DNA of 64,000 nt from Lachnospiraceae bacterium (GTDB lineage: Bacteria; Bacillota; Clostridia; Lachnospirales; Lachnospiraceae). The notes beneath the pieces are model-generated. The model was not told where the DNA came from and searched no databases. It worked only from the letters and a program-made list of their open reading frames with translations. Below are positions 43,488 through 52,936 of the stretch, piece by piece (the first letter of the stretch is position 1; each line of letters opens with the position of its first letter). The stretch is taken from contig JAIKVW010000054.1 of the NCBI GenBank assembly GCA_024685315.1, forward strand, positions 1 through 64,000, in the 5' to 3' direction. The position numbers were made by a program, and so were the translations under genes.

Positions 43488-44060
43488 TCATTTGCGGTTC
43501 GCGTATTTCTGGAAGGTCACCAGGTCCTTTTTGCCCTCGAGAAACCTGTCCTCCTCGCTGAATATGCAGCCGCAGTATTTCTGGCGGTATAAGCCCAGCT
43601 CCTTTGCCTTCTCCTGGCCTTCCTTAAAGTAAGGCCGGAAATCCCTGTAAAGAAACTCTATGCCGAATTCATCCTGGACCTTCTCCGCGGTCCTCCTGAG
43701 AAGCTCATGCTTCTGGTAGGGGCTCACGAAGAGGGTCGAAGTGAAGGCATCGTAACCGTTCTCCTTGGCGTACCTCGCGGTCTCGGCAAGCCGCACTTCG
43801 TAGCAGTAGCCGCAGCGGTTATTTACGTCCCCGATGGTATTCTCCACGAACCTGCGCAGACCGTACTCGTTTTCAACGATGAGCTTCATGTGTACGTCCC
43901 CGGCATACTGGGTCAGGGTATTCTTACGCATCTTGTACTCCGTTACCGGGTGTATGTTGGGATTGTAGAAAAAACCTGTGGGTTCGATATCTTCCGCCCG
44001 CAGTGTTTCTATGCACATGATCGAGCAGGGCGCGCAGCAGATATGCATCAAAAGCCTCAT
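43488..44060 (-). CDS. queH: Epoxyqueuosine reductase QueH
   Basis: This 190-residue protein of the QueH (DUF208) family completes queuosine synthesis on tRNA, replacing QueG. It has the cysteine pairs expected for its iron-sulfur cluster and zinc or iron site: HICCAPCS near the start, RCGYCYEVRL in the middle and YCGCIFSE near the end. It is 15 bases downstream of sbcC. No other queuosine genes are in the window. Confidence 0.93.
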   Translation of the reverse strand: MRLLMHICCAPCSIMCIETLRAEDIEPTGFFYNPNIHPVTEYKMRKNTLTQYAGDVHMKLIVENEYGLRRFVENTIGDVNNRCGYCYEVRLAETARYAKENGYDAFTSTLFVSPYQKHELLRRTAEKVQDEFGIEFLYRDFRPYFKEGQEKAKELGLYRQKYCGCIFSEEDRFLEGKKDLVTFQKYANRK

Positions 44061-44075
44061 GGTAAAACCTCTTTC

Positions 44076-46880
44076 CTATACTTCTATCCTGGCCCGCGAT
44101 ATGCCCGAGCTGTCCTTTTCGACGATTATCTTCCGGTCGATGCGGTTCTTGAGGGCGTCCACGTGGGAAATGATCCCGACCAGCCTGTTCCCTTCGGCGA
44201 GATCCGAGAGCGCCTTCATCGCCTGGTCGAGCGCGTTGTCGTCCAGCGTTCCGAAACCCTCGTCGACAAAGAGGCAGTCCAGCTTTACTCCCCCCGCGCC
44301 TGCCTGGATCTCATCCGAAAGCCCCAGCGCGAGCGACAGGGACGCCATGAATGATTCTCCTCCCGAAAGCGTGCTGACGCTGCGCGAGGTACTGTTGTGG
44401 TGGTCAATTATATCAAGATCGAGCCCGCTCTTGGACCTCAGGTTCCCGGCCTCTTTTCGGCGAACCAGTTCGAACTGCGATCCCGACATTATCATGAGCC
44501 GGAGGTTTGCCCTCTCGATTATGCGGTCGAAGGCAGCCATCTGGACGTAGGTCTCCAGCATGATGCGCTCCTTGCCGGAGAGGGTGCCGTTCGCGGTGTC
44601 GGAGAGGGTCTTGACCCAGGAAAGCTTTTCCTCGGCCTTCCCAAGCTCCGCCGTGTTCTGCAGAAAACTCTCCAGCGCCTTGCGGTTATTGATTATTCTG
44701 GCTCCGACGGCATTTTTCAGTCCGTCAAGAACTTCCTTTTCCGCGCCCAGCTTCTCAAGCGCCTCTTTTTCCGCGGCCTCGTCTATCTCGGGGAATCTGA
44801 GCAGTTCCGCCTTTCCGCTCTCGATAACTGCTGCCAGGCGGTCGATCGCGGCGCGGGCTGCGTCCCTGTCTTTTCTGGAGCTGTCTATCCTCTCACGCAG
44901 ATCCTGCGCAGACTTTTCAAGCCTAGCGGCCTCGTCTGCAGCGATCTTCTCTGTATCGTATTTCAAGGATTTCCTCAGTAATCTATACTGATCTTTTTTC
45001 GCTTCGCCAAGGCTCTTCCCGGATTTAATGTCTGCCTCAAGTCCGGAGATCCCGGCGCGAAGCTCCTGCTCTTCATTCTCAAGCTTAGGTAATATCTGTG
45101 CGATCTCCTGCTGCAGTTCTATGCCGGCCTCTTCGGCCTTTATACTTTCCTTCAGCCCGGCAGCGCGGGCAGCATGGTCCCGCTTCCATCCCTTTAGGAG
45201 CTCTGCCATCTCCTCTTTTCCGGGGATGTCTGCGGTGTACTCATTGTCGCCGGCGATCTTCTCAAAGCCGGTCTTGACCTGATTGTCCAGCGCTTCCTTC
45301 CTGCCGTGCAGCTTCCCGGATCTCTCGCTGGCCCTGCGCTCGCATTCGGCAGCGGCCTCGGCCTCCCTTTTCGCTTCCTCTACCTCTTTCTCGGTCGGAG
45401 CGCCCTCAGAGAGCGCTGCCGGATGAGGGTGGGCAACAGATCCGCACACCGGACAGGGCTCGCCTTCAATAAGCCCCTCCGCAAGGATGCCTGCCTGTTC
45501 GTCAAGAAAGGCCCTGTTCTTCTGCCCGTACTTCTCTCTCTTCGTTTCGGAGGCAGACCTCGCGGAAATATACTCTTCCTGCGCCTTTGCGGCCTCCTCT
45601 TCGGCCGCGGCCAGATCCCTGATATCCTTCAGGGCGGAATCAATATCACTTATCCGTGCCTTAAGGATCCCGGATTCTTTTTCAAGCGCGTCTTTCCGCG
45701 CCTCCGCGCCGGTATATTTGGCAAGGTCTTCCCGGTACCTGGTGATGAGTCCGGAAGTCTTTTCCAGCTTTTCTCTGCTGCGGCTAAGAAGCTCTTCCTC
45801 CTCAGACACCTTTTTGCCAAGGCCCCTGATCTCGCCCCTTAACCTGTCAAGTTCCTGGTATTTTTCAAGATCATTTTTCAGAAGGGCGGCTTCCTTAAGA
45901 GAAGCATCAATCTCAGCTTCCCGCGAAGATGCCTCGGCAAAAGCCTTCTCTGCCTCTGCAAACCTGCTGTTATTCTTTTCAAGATCTTCTTCGTTCCTGC
46001 GAAGCGCAGCCCGCTTTTCACGGATCTCAATGGCCTTCTGAAGCCTCAGTGAACTCCTGGTCTCCTCTTTCTGCAGTTCACCCTCGCGGGCGCTGATCTT
46101 CTCCCCTGCAGCGGTGTCCTCTTCGATGACCGCGTTCACGATCTGCTCGGTGCTCTCTGCATTCTCGGCAGATACCCGGAGATCCGCATCCTCCTGAAGG
46201 GCATGCAGCTCCTGCGCGTGCTCTGAATCTTCCCCGCATGAGAAATTCTGCACATTCTGGCGCACTCTTTCTGAAACTGTATTTCTCGCCGATGTAATAC
46301 GCGAAGTCTCCTCCTTCAGCATGTCCTGTAGCTTCTGATAATTCATGGTGGAAAAGATCTTCCTGAATATATCCTGACGCGAAGAGGTATCCGCGGTGAG
46401 GAGCCTGCGGAAATCATTCTGCGCGATCATTACTATCTGGGAGAACTGTTCCCTGCTGATCCCGAGCACGCTGTCAACCGCCCTGTTAACCTCGCTTACC
46501 CCGGTAACCACATGCCCGTTCGGATAGGTAAACTCCGCGGATGCCGGGCTGTCGGTGAAGCCCTCGCCGCGCTTCTTCCTGCGCTGGTATGAGGGGCTGC
46601 GGCGGACCTTATATTCGCTTCCGTGGTAGAGGAAGCTAAGTTCCGCAAATGTATCCGTATCGGGGGAGGCGTAGGCCGAGCGCAGCATCTCCGCCTTGCG
46701 CTCGCTCCCGCTCGCGGTGCCGTAAAGGGCAAATGCTATCGCGTCGAATATCGTGGTCTTCCCCGCGCCGGTATCCCCGGTTATGAGGTAAAGCCCCCGC
46801 TCGCCCAGCTTAGTGAATTCAAATATCATCTCCCCGGCATATGCTCCAAAAGCCGAAACAGTTAACCGTACAGGTCTCAC
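44076..46880 (-). CDS. sbcC: Nuclease SbcCD subunit C
   Basis: This SMC-like ATPase of 934 residues works with SbcD on hairpins and protein-blocked DNA ends. It has Walker A GDTGAGKTT near the N-terminus, two long coiled coils around the zinc-hook CPVCGS, the signature TLSGGESFMASLSLAL and Walker B LFVDEGFGTLD. Its start overlaps the sbcD stop by four bases. Confidence 0.96.
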   Translation of the reverse strand: MRPVRLTVSAFGAYAGEMIFEFTKLGERGLYLITGDTGAGKTTIFDAIAFALYGTASGSERKAEMLRSAYASPDTDTFAELSFLYHGSEYKVRRSPSYQRRKKRGEGFTDSPASAEFTYPNGHVVTGVSEVNRAVDSVLGISREQFSQIVMIAQNDFRRLLTADTSSRQDIFRKIFSTMNYQKLQDMLKEETSRITSARNTVSERVRQNVQNFSCGEDSEHAQELHALQEDADLRVSAENAESTEQIVNAVIEEDTAAGEKISAREGELQKEETRSSLRLQKAIEIREKRAALRRNEEDLEKNNSRFAEAEKAFAEASSREAEIDASLKEAALLKNDLEKYQELDRLRGEIRGLGKKVSEEEELLSRSREKLEKTSGLITRYREDLAKYTGAEARKDALEKESGILKARISDIDSALKDIRDLAAAEEEAAKAQEEYISARSASETKREKYGQKNRAFLDEQAGILAEGLIEGEPCPVCGSVAHPHPAALSEGAPTEKEVEEAKREAEAAAECERRASERSGKLHGRKEALDNQVKTGFEKIAGDNEYTADIPGKEEMAELLKGWKRDHAARAAGLKESIKAEEAGIELQQEIAQILPKLENEEQELRAGISGLEADIKSGKSLGEAKKDQYRLLRKSLKYDTEKIAADEAARLEKSAQDLRERIDSSRKDRDAARAAIDRLAAVIESGKAELLRFPEIDEAAEKEALEKLGAEKEVLDGLKNAVGARIINNRKALESFLQNTAELGKAEEKLSWVKTLSDTANGTLSGKERIMLETYVQMAAFDRIIERANLRLMIMSGSQFELVRRKEAGNLRSKSGLDLDIIDHHNSTSRSVSTLSGGESFMASLSLALGLSDEIQAGAGGVKLDCLFVDEGFGTLDDNALDQAMKALSDLAEGNRLVGIISHVDALKNRIDRKIIVEKDSSGISRARIEV

Positions 46881-48019
46881 TTCGCTTCCTCCCAGATTCT
46901 CTCTATAAGATCGTCCGCCAGCTTTATCTGGCTCTCTGTCATTTCGTTATTATTCTGCAGCCGGTAAAAGTCCATAAAAAGCTCCAGAGGGCTTCTCTTG
47001 TCCGTACCGGTCATTATCTCGCCGATATTGGATCGCCGTGTCCGTGAATTGTCATAGTTCAGTGAGGTAATATTCGGGTAGACCGTCCTCAGTTTAGCCA
47101 TAGCCTCAAAGACCTCGTCCTCATCCGTCAGCACGGCGTGGACGAAGGACTGTGTATCCAGGCCTTCATAAAATTTCTTTGATACGAGGGTGTTGTAATC
47201 GCCCCTGATCTCAATAAGGTCGCGCAGAGGCATGAGCGGGATCTCCCTTACGGACAGTTCTCCCTTTTCTCTGAGCTCGGCGACCGTCACCGACTTCACC
47301 TGGTCCTTCTCTGAATATGAATATTTTAACGGAGTCCCGCAGTACCGGAGAAGCGTCCCCTCGCAGCGGATATTCTGCGGGCTGTGTATATGCCCGAGCG
47401 CAACGTAGTCGAAATCTGCGAATACGGAGGCGTCTACATTGTCAAGGCCCCCGACGGTATGCTCCTCCGAATCGGATATGGAGGCCCCTGTGACAAACTG
47501 GTGCGAGACCAGGACGTTCCTGCAGGAGGCGTCGATGTTCATTCCTTTTATTGCGGCGCTCACCGCATCCGTATAGCTCTCGATGGTCTCGTCAGGGAAG
47601 AACCTGCGGACCTCCCCGGGCTTTATAAAAGGAAGCAGCCAGAACGTCGCCTCGCCGAAACTGTCACGCAGCACAACCGGGTTTACACTTCCGCTGTAAA
47701 TCGGGGAGATGTGGACCCCCGAGCGCTCCATCAGCCTTCCCCCGAAGGCTATCCTGGCAGCGCTGTCATGATTTCCGCTGATCACGAAAATATCCGCGCA
47801 GAGCCCGGAAAGCTTTACAAGGAAATCATCAAAGAGGGTTACCGCCTCGGCAGGCGGAAAAGGCTTATCGTATATATCCCCCGCGATGATCACCGCCTCC
47901 GGCGATTCCTCCGCCGTGATCTCCAGGATCCTCTCAAGAATATGTTTCTGGTCTTCAATGAGAGAGAAGTTGTACAGCCTTTTTCCCAGATGCAGATCCG
48001 ACAGATGCAATATCTTCAA
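46877..48019 (-). CDS. sbcD: Nuclease SbcCD subunit D
   Basis: This 380-residue Mre11-type phosphoesterase has metal-binding motifs DLHLGK, AGDIYD, SGNHDS and GHIHSPQ. It pairs with SbcC and overlaps its start by four bases. The ATG follows the Uma2-type gene by four bases, so both belong to one transcript. Confidence 0.96.
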   Translation of the reverse strand: MKILHLSDLHLGKRLYNFSLIEDQKHILERILEITAEESPEAVIIAGDIYDKPFPPAEAVTLFDDFLVKLSGLCADIFVISGNHDSAARIAFGGRLMERSGVHISPIYSGSVNPVVLRDSFGEATFWLLPFIKPGEVRRFFPDETIESYTDAVSAAIKGMNIDASCRNVLVSHQFVTGASISDSEEHTVGGLDNVDASVFADFDYVALGHIHSPQNIRCEGTLLRYCGTPLKYSYSEKDQVKSVTVAELREKGELSVREIPLMPLRDLIEIRGDYNTLVSKKFYEGLDTQSFVHAVLTDEDEVFEAMAKLRTVYPNITSLNYDNSRTRRSNIGEIMTGTDKRSPLELFMDFYRLQNNNEMTESQIKLADDLIERIWEEAK

Positions 48020-48023
48020 GTGT

Positions 48024-49247
48024 TTATACCTCCGGGGACTCCGCAGCGTCCCTCATCATCATCCTGAATCCCTGAAGAGTCCCGCAGGGGATATCCTCGT
48101 CAAAGGAATATACCCTCACGTCCTGCGGACTCTCCTGGGCCTTCTTTATTACCATGGTCTCTTTCTTCCAGGGGTTCACTATCCAGTATTCCGGCACCCC
48201 GTGAAAAGCATAGATCTCCGCCTTGTCAACGTAGTCGAGCGGTGCGCTCCGCGGGGTCGCGATCTCTATGATCCAGTCGGGAACTCCGCTGTAAAGGTTT
48301 CCTGACAGCCTGGAACCGTCCCTGACCAGAAAAAGGTCCGGGGATACGACGCAGTCTAGCGCGCCGTCTTTCTTCAGCATTGCCTGGATCGGAGGAAAAC
48401 AGAGTATCCCCTCCGCCTTCGTGTCTTTCAGGAAAGTCCTTACCGAGAAATACAGGTTCCCCCTAATGAACTGGTACTCGAACCCGGGCTGCTCCTGAAT
48501 GGAGAGCTTCCCGAAAAAGAGTTCCGCCTTATCGGCGAGCCTTGCTCGGCCCTCGCGGACCTTCATCCATTCGCAGAATTCCTCCGCGGTATATTTTTTC
48601 TCCGGGTCCGCCATGTAGGCCCCGGCATCCTCCGCCACCTGGCCGTTCCGGTCCTTAAGTATTTCCTCCCTGAACCGGTAGAATACCGCAAGCTGCCTGA
48701 GCCCTCCCCCGTCGGACCTCATCACGTCCGACACGCTGCAGGAGAACCTGGGCACCGCGGAGCTTTTCACGGTCTGGTCGAAAGAATACCTGCGGTAGGC
48801 GGTGCCGTTATTCCCGGAACTTATGTCCCTGGAAAAAACGTACACGAAGCGCTCCGCCATATCTATTATCCAGTATTCGGCCGTGCCCCGGCAGGTCAGC
48901 GCGAAGGCCTTGTCAAGGCATCCGTAAATGATATTGTGCCGCGGCATGATGTCCGCGGCAAATGAAGGACATCCTTCCCTCCCGGATTCCCAGAGGCCGA
49001 TCCCGAGGCGGAAAATGTTCTCGTCATCGGCCTCGACGTTCCTCGCGTCAAATTCAATCTCGCTCTCCGGGGCGGCGTCCTTCAGCAGGGTCCCTATCAA
49101 AAAGCAGAGCCTTCGTCCATCCTCGCCGACTGCGGGATTCCTTACGATATGTCCCCCGATAAGCTCGCAGCTCCCGCGGGGATCCAGCCCTGCGTCAAGT
49201 TCCGCAAGCTTCTCTCCGGCCCCGGTATCTGGTGTTTTTCTGTACAT
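48024..49247 (-). CDS. Tandem Uma2-domain protein (second domain intact)
   Basis: This protein of 407 residues contains two copies of the Uma2 (DUF820) fold, a PD-(D/E)XK nuclease-type domain. The C-terminal copy (about 205-395) has SPDLFLVRD, GVPDWIIEIATPR and YAFHGVPEYWIVNPW, which hold the expected acidic core. The N-terminal copy (about 15-195) keeps RGTAEYWIIDM and a strand before it but lacks the PDxxIEI core, so it looks inactive. Uma2 genes are common in cyanobacteria and scattered in Firmicutes; their function is unknown. It has its own promoter and lies upstream of sbcD. Confidence 0.8.
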   Translation of the reverse strand: MYRKTPDTGAGEKLAELDAGLDPRGSCELIGGHIVRNPAVGEDGRRLCFLIGTLLKDAAPESEIEFDARNVEADDENIFRLGIGLWESGREGCPSFAADIMPRHNIIYGCLDKAFALTCRGTAEYWIIDMAERFVYVFSRDISSGNNGTAYRRYSFDQTVKSSAVPRFSCSVSDVMRSDGGGLRQLAVFYRFREEILKDRNGQVAEDAGAYMADPEKKYTAEEFCEWMKVREGRARLADKAELFFGKLSIQEQPGFEYQFIRGNLYFSVRTFLKDTKAEGILCFPPIQAMLKKDGALDCVVSPDLFLVRDGSRLSGNLYSGVPDWIIEIATPRSAPLDYVDKAEIYAFHGVPEYWIVNPWKKETMVIKKAQESPQDVRVYSFDEDIPCGTLQGFRMMMRDAAESPEV

Positions 49248-49280
49248 TCTGCTCTCCCTCCCTTACTTTTTGGTAGGGTG

Positions 49281-49309
49281 AGTATAGCAATGTATTCTCC
49301 TTAAGTAAA
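49281..49309 (-). promoter_or_regulatory. Promoter of the Uma2-sbcDC-queH-yigZ operon
   Basis: On the minus strand TTTACT (49309-49304), 17 bases, TATACT (49286-49281). The start codon follows 35 bases later behind GGAGGGAG. Confidence 0.65.
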
Positions 49310-49323
49310 ACATCATTTACCGC

Positions 49324-49363
49324 AAAAAAAGCCGGAATATTCAGTTTTTCTGGATATTCCGGC
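49324..49363 (-). terminator. purH terminator
   Basis: GCCGGAATAT (49331-49340) pairs with ATATTCCGGC (49354-49363), with extra inner pairs. Leftward it is followed by seven T residues. It separates purH from the Uma2-type operon. Confidence 0.85.
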
Positions 49364-49443
49364 ATTTTTCGGCACGGATATACGGACACTGCCGGAATTA
49401 TGCATAAACTTTTAGATTCGCAGTCTCGTATATGCAGCCCTTA

Positions 49444-50619
49444 TCAGTGGTGGAAAAGCCTCTGGCCTGTGAAGCACATCACCATTCCGTACTTGTCGCA
49501 GGTCTCAATGACCTGGTCGTCGCGGACCGATCCGCCGGGCTGGGCAACGTATTTTACACCGCTCTTCCTGGCGCGCTCGATATTGTCCCCGAATGGGAAG
49601 AATGCGTCTGAGCCGAGAGCTACATCCTGCATCTGGTCGAGCCAGGCTCTCTTTTCCTCCGCGGTGAAGACTTCGGGCTTAACCTTGAAGGTCCTCTGCC
49701 ATGCTCCTTCAGCGAGCACGTCCATGTATTCGTCGCCGATATACAGATCGATCGCGTTGTCGCGGTCAGCCCTTCCGATGTGATCTGCAAAAGGAAGCTC
49801 AAGCACCTTCGGGCTCTGGCGGAGAAGCCAGTTGTCAGCCTTCTGTCCCGCGAGCCTTGTGCAGTGGATGCGGCTCTGCTGTCCCGCGCCGATGCCTATC
49901 GCCTGTCCGCCCTTTGCGTAGCAGACCGAATTGGACTGGGTGTATTTAAGGGTGATCAGCGCGATTATGAGGTCGATCTTTGCCTGGTCCGGCAGCTCCT
50001 TGTTTTCAGTAACGATATTAGTAAGGCAGCCCTCGTCGATCACGCATTCATTTCTCCCCTGCTCAAAGGTAACTCCGAAGACGTCCTTGCGCTCAATCGG
50101 GGCCGGTTTGTAATCCGGATCAATCTGGATCACGGCGTACCCGCCCTTCTTCTTTCCTTTAAGCATCTCGAGCGCTTCGGGCTCGTATCCGGGAGCAATG
50201 ATCCCGTCGGAGACCTCGCGCTTCACGATCCTCGCGGTATCGACGTCGCATATGTCCGAAAGGGAAATGAAATCACCGAAGGAGGACATCCTGTCCGCGC
50301 CCCTCGCCCTTGCGTACGCGCTTGCCATGGGTGAGAGATCCCCGAGATCGTCGACCCAGTATATCTTCCTCTCAACTTCCGAAAGCGGAAGCCCTGCTGC
50401 CGCGCCCGCAGGTGAAACATGCTTAAATGATGCGGCGCTGGGAAGGCCTGTAGCCCTCTTAAGCTCTGATACGAGCTGCCATCCGTTAAGCGCGTCGAGG
50501 AGATTGATATATCCCGGTCTGCCGTTCAGCACGGTGATCGGAAGCTCTCCCTCCTGCATGAATACGCGCGCGGGCTTCTGGTTCGGATTACAGCCATACT
50601 TAAGTTCAAGTTCTTTCAT
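49444..50619 (-). CDS. purH: AICAR transformylase (stand-alone PurH C-terminal domain)
   Basis: This 391-residue enzyme transfers a formyl group from 10-formyl-THF to AICAR. It has the catalytic Lys-His of SFKHVSPAGAA and the substrate-binding blocks TLKYTQSNSVCYAKGGQAIGIGAGQQSR and SDAFFPFGDNIERA. The IMP cyclohydrolase (MGS-like) half of normal PurH (about 510 residues) is absent. That activity is supplied by the PurO-type gene 11 bases upstream. Confidence 0.93.
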   Translation of the reverse strand: MKELELKYGCNPNQKPARVFMQEGELPITVLNGRPGYINLLDALNGWQLVSELKRATGLPSAASFKHVSPAGAAAGLPLSEVERKIYWVDDLGDLSPMASAYARARGADRMSSFGDFISLSDICDVDTARIVKREVSDGIIAPGYEPEALEMLKGKKKGGYAVIQIDPDYKPAPIERKDVFGVTFEQGRNECVIDEGCLTNIVTENKELPDQAKIDLIIALITLKYTQSNSVCYAKGGQAIGIGAGQQSRIHCTRLAGQKADNWLLRQSPKVLELPFADHIGRADRDNAIDLYIGDEYMDVLAEGAWQRTFKVKPEVFTAEEKRAWLDQMQDVALGSDAFFPFGDNIERARKSGVKYVAQPGGSVRDDQVIETCDKYGMVMCFTGQRLFHH

Positions 50620-50630
50620 CTGACCCTCCG

Positions 50631-51347
50631 TTATTTATTTTTATTTACTATCCTGGTGTCGTACTTGCCGTCCGCGATATTGATCAGCCTCACGAAAAGC
50701 GATACCTTGTTGTCTTTGTCAAGGCTCTCCCAGATGGTCTCGGTGAGGACGTCGATGTCGCAGGAATCTACCGCAAGCCTCTCGGGCTCGCCCTCAAAGC
50801 TCGGAAGCGGGTTCCCGTCGCCCATGTAGGTGTGGATGAACCTGGCTTCGCCGTCTGCGGCGTTGCTGTATTCAAATGTAAACCTGTCGCACGACTTCGG
50901 CGAGCCGTTATTGCTCTTCAGTATGGACATCACGTAATTATATCCGCCGTCAGTGACCCTGAGTATGCCGGAGATCCTGGGGGTGTAGTTCGGGACGTCA
51001 GGTTCGAATTCGCGTGTCCTTAAGGACTGTTCAAAGCTCATTCCCTTCTGCAGGCCTTCGTAGATGGTGTCTGTCTGGTCGCCGTTCGTAACGATGGTCT
51101 CATTTCCGAGAACGCGGACCGGAGCGTAGATTATAAGGCTCGGATCCTTCATCTTAGAAGGATCGAAGGCCTCTGTCCTGATGCCCTCTCCGTCCTTCAC
51201 GAATACTCTGTTGCGGCTGTTCTCGCTTCTTCCCATGATGAAATAAGCGGTGAAAGCCTTTTTGCCGTCGGGGGTGCGGCCGATGATTATGCCGCGCCCG
51301 GGGTAGCTGGTCCTGGAAACAGCTTCTGCAATAGTGATGATCTTCAT
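50631..51347 (-). CDS. purO: Archaeal-type IMP cyclohydrolase
   Basis: This 238-residue protein matches the PurO family (PF07826): PGRGIIIGRTPDGKKAFTAYFIMGRSENSRNRVF at the start, then conserved GNETIVTNGDQTDTIYEGL and the Gly-Asp-rich middle. It closes FAICAR to IMP, the last step of purine synthesis, using a fold unrelated to bacterial PurH. It is directly upstream of the transformylase gene, so the two complete the step that one PurH protein does elsewhere. GGAG lies nine bases before the ATG. Confidence 0.9.
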   Translation of the reverse strand: MKIITIAEAVSRTSYPGRGIIIGRTPDGKKAFTAYFIMGRSENSRNRVFVKDGEGIRTEAFDPSKMKDPSLIIYAPVRVLGNETIVTNGDQTDTIYEGLQKGMSFEQSLRTREFEPDVPNYTPRISGILRVTDGGYNYVMSILKSNNGSPKSCDRFTFEYSNAADGEARFIHTYMGDGNPLPSFEGEPERLAVDSCDIDVLTETIWESLDKDNKVSLFVRLINIADGKYDTRIVNKNK

Positions 51348-51393
51348 TACTGATTTCTCCGTTACATTTGTTTTTATAATATAGTTCTACGTA

Positions 51394-52827
51394 TCAATAT
51401 GCCTTGCCCCAATAGACCATCTTCTTAGCGGGTCTTCCGCAGCATACGCAAACATCAGAGAGATGCTCCTGCTCGAAAGGCATGCAGCGGCTGGTAGCGG
51501 CAAACTCCTCTTTCAGCTTGTCCTCGCAGGCCTGGTCGCCGCACCACATGGCTTTAATGAAGCCGGGCTTATTGGTGATCGTGTCCGCGAACTCTTCGTA
51601 ATTCGCCGCAACATAAGTGTGAGAATCGCGGTGAGCCCTCGCCCTCTCAAGCATTTCCTTCTGCATGCTTTCGAGGATCTCCCCGGCCCTGTCCTCTATG
51701 GAGTCGAGCGGAACTGCGATCTTCTCGCCGGTATCGCGGCGGACGAGCACTGCCTCGCCGTTCTCGATGTCCTTCGGGCCAAGCTCAACGCGGAGCGGGA
51801 TGCCTCTCATCTCGGTCTCGGCGAACTTCCAGCCCGGCTTGTTGTCGGTCTCGTCGATCTTCGTCCTGAAGCGTGCGCTGAGCCTGTCAAGCACGCCGTG
51901 AGCCGCGTCAAGGACACCTTCCTTATGCTGGGCGATGGGAACCACCATTATCTGTACCGGCGCGAGTCTCGGCGGAAGCACCAGGCCCTTATTGTCGCCG
52001 TGCACCATGATCACCGCGCCGATGAGCCTTGTTGTCATGCCCCAGGAGGTCTGGTATACATACTTCAGCTGGTTGTCCCTGTCTGTATACTGTATACCGT
52101 ATGCCTTCGCGAAACCGTCTCCGAAATCATGGCTGGTGCCGGACTGGAGCGCCTTGCCGTCATGCATCAGGGCCTCGATCGTGAATGTAGCCTCGGCTCC
52201 GGCAAATTTCTCCTTCTCGGTCTTCTGCCCCTTGATAACGGGGATCGCGAGAAATTCCTCGCAGAAATCCGCATAGAGGTTCAGCATCTGGATAGTCCTC
52301 TCGTGAGATTCCTCTGCGGTCGCGTGAGCGGTATGTCCCTCCTGCCACAGGAATTCCCTTGAGCGCAGGAAAGGCCTGGTCTCCTTCTCCCAGCGGAGCA
52401 CGTTGCACCACTGGTTGTATACCTTCGGAAGGTCCCTGTAGGACTGGATCTCCTTCTGATAGAAATCGCAGAACAGCGTCTCCGATGTAGGACGGATGCA
52501 CATAGGCTCGGTGAGGTCGTTAAGGCCTCCTTTTGTGACCCAGGCTACCTCCGGCGCAAAGCCTTCCACATGGTCCTTCTCTTTCTGGAGCAGGCTTTCC
52601 GGGATGAGAACAGGCATGTAAACATTCTCGACTCCGGTCTCCTTGAACCTTCTGTCGAGCTCTTTCTGTATATTCTCCCACAGTGCATAGCCTGCAGGCT
52701 TATATGCCATGCAGCCCTTTACGCTCGTATAGCCTATCAGTCCGGCTTTTACCACAACGTCAGTGTACCACTGCGCGAAATCGTCCTCCATAGCGGTGAT
52801 CTCGCGCACCAATTTGTCCTTAGCCAT
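51394..52827 (-). CDS. proS: Prolyl-tRNA synthetase, archaeal/eukaryote-like type
   Basis: This class II synthetase of 477 residues charges tRNA-Pro. It has [10 protein letters not shown] (motif 2 region), [10 protein letters not shown] and [14 protein letters not shown], and lacks the editing INS domain of the long bacterial form. The C-terminal zinc-like domain ends in [18 protein letters not shown], the hallmark of the shorter archaeal-type ProS also common in Clostridia. It has its own near-consensus promoter. Confidence 0.96.
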   Translation of the reverse strand: MAKDKLVREITAMEDDFAQWYTDVVVKAGLIGYTSVKGCMAYKPAGYALWENIQKELDRRFKETGVENVYMPVLIPESLLQKEKDHVEGFAPEVAWVTKGGLNDLTEPMCIRPTSETLFCDFYQKEIQSYRDLPKVYNQWCNVLRWEKETRPFLRSREFLWQEGHTAHATAEESHERTIQMLNLYADFCEEFLAIPVIKGQKTEKEKFAGAEATFTIEALMHDGKALQSGTSHDFGDGFAKAYGIQYTDRDNQLKYVYQTSWGMTTRLIGAVIMVHGDNKGLVLPPRLAPVQIMVVPIAQHKEGVLDAAHGVLDRLSARFRTKIDETDNKPGWKFAETEMRGIPLRVELGPKDIENGEAVLVRRDTGEKIAVPLDSIEDRAGEILESMQKEMLERARAHRDSHTYVAANYEEFADTITNKPGFIKAMWCGDQACEDKLKEEFAATSRCMPFEQEHLSDVCVCCGRPAKKMVYWGKAY

Positions 52828-52863
52828 TTAAGGGATCCTCCGTTTGATCGCTAGTATATATAA

Positions 52864-52892
52864 ATTTTAATTCAGCAGAATATCAATGTCAA
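52864..52892 (-). promoter_or_regulatory. proS promoter
   Basis: On the minus strand TTGACA (52892-52887), 17 bases, TAAAAT (52869-52864), about 37 bases before the ATG. No T-box leader is seen. Confidence 0.8.
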
Positions 52893-52936
52893 CAATGCTT
52901 AGGGGCTCCGGCAGCCCGGTACCGGATAAAATACTT

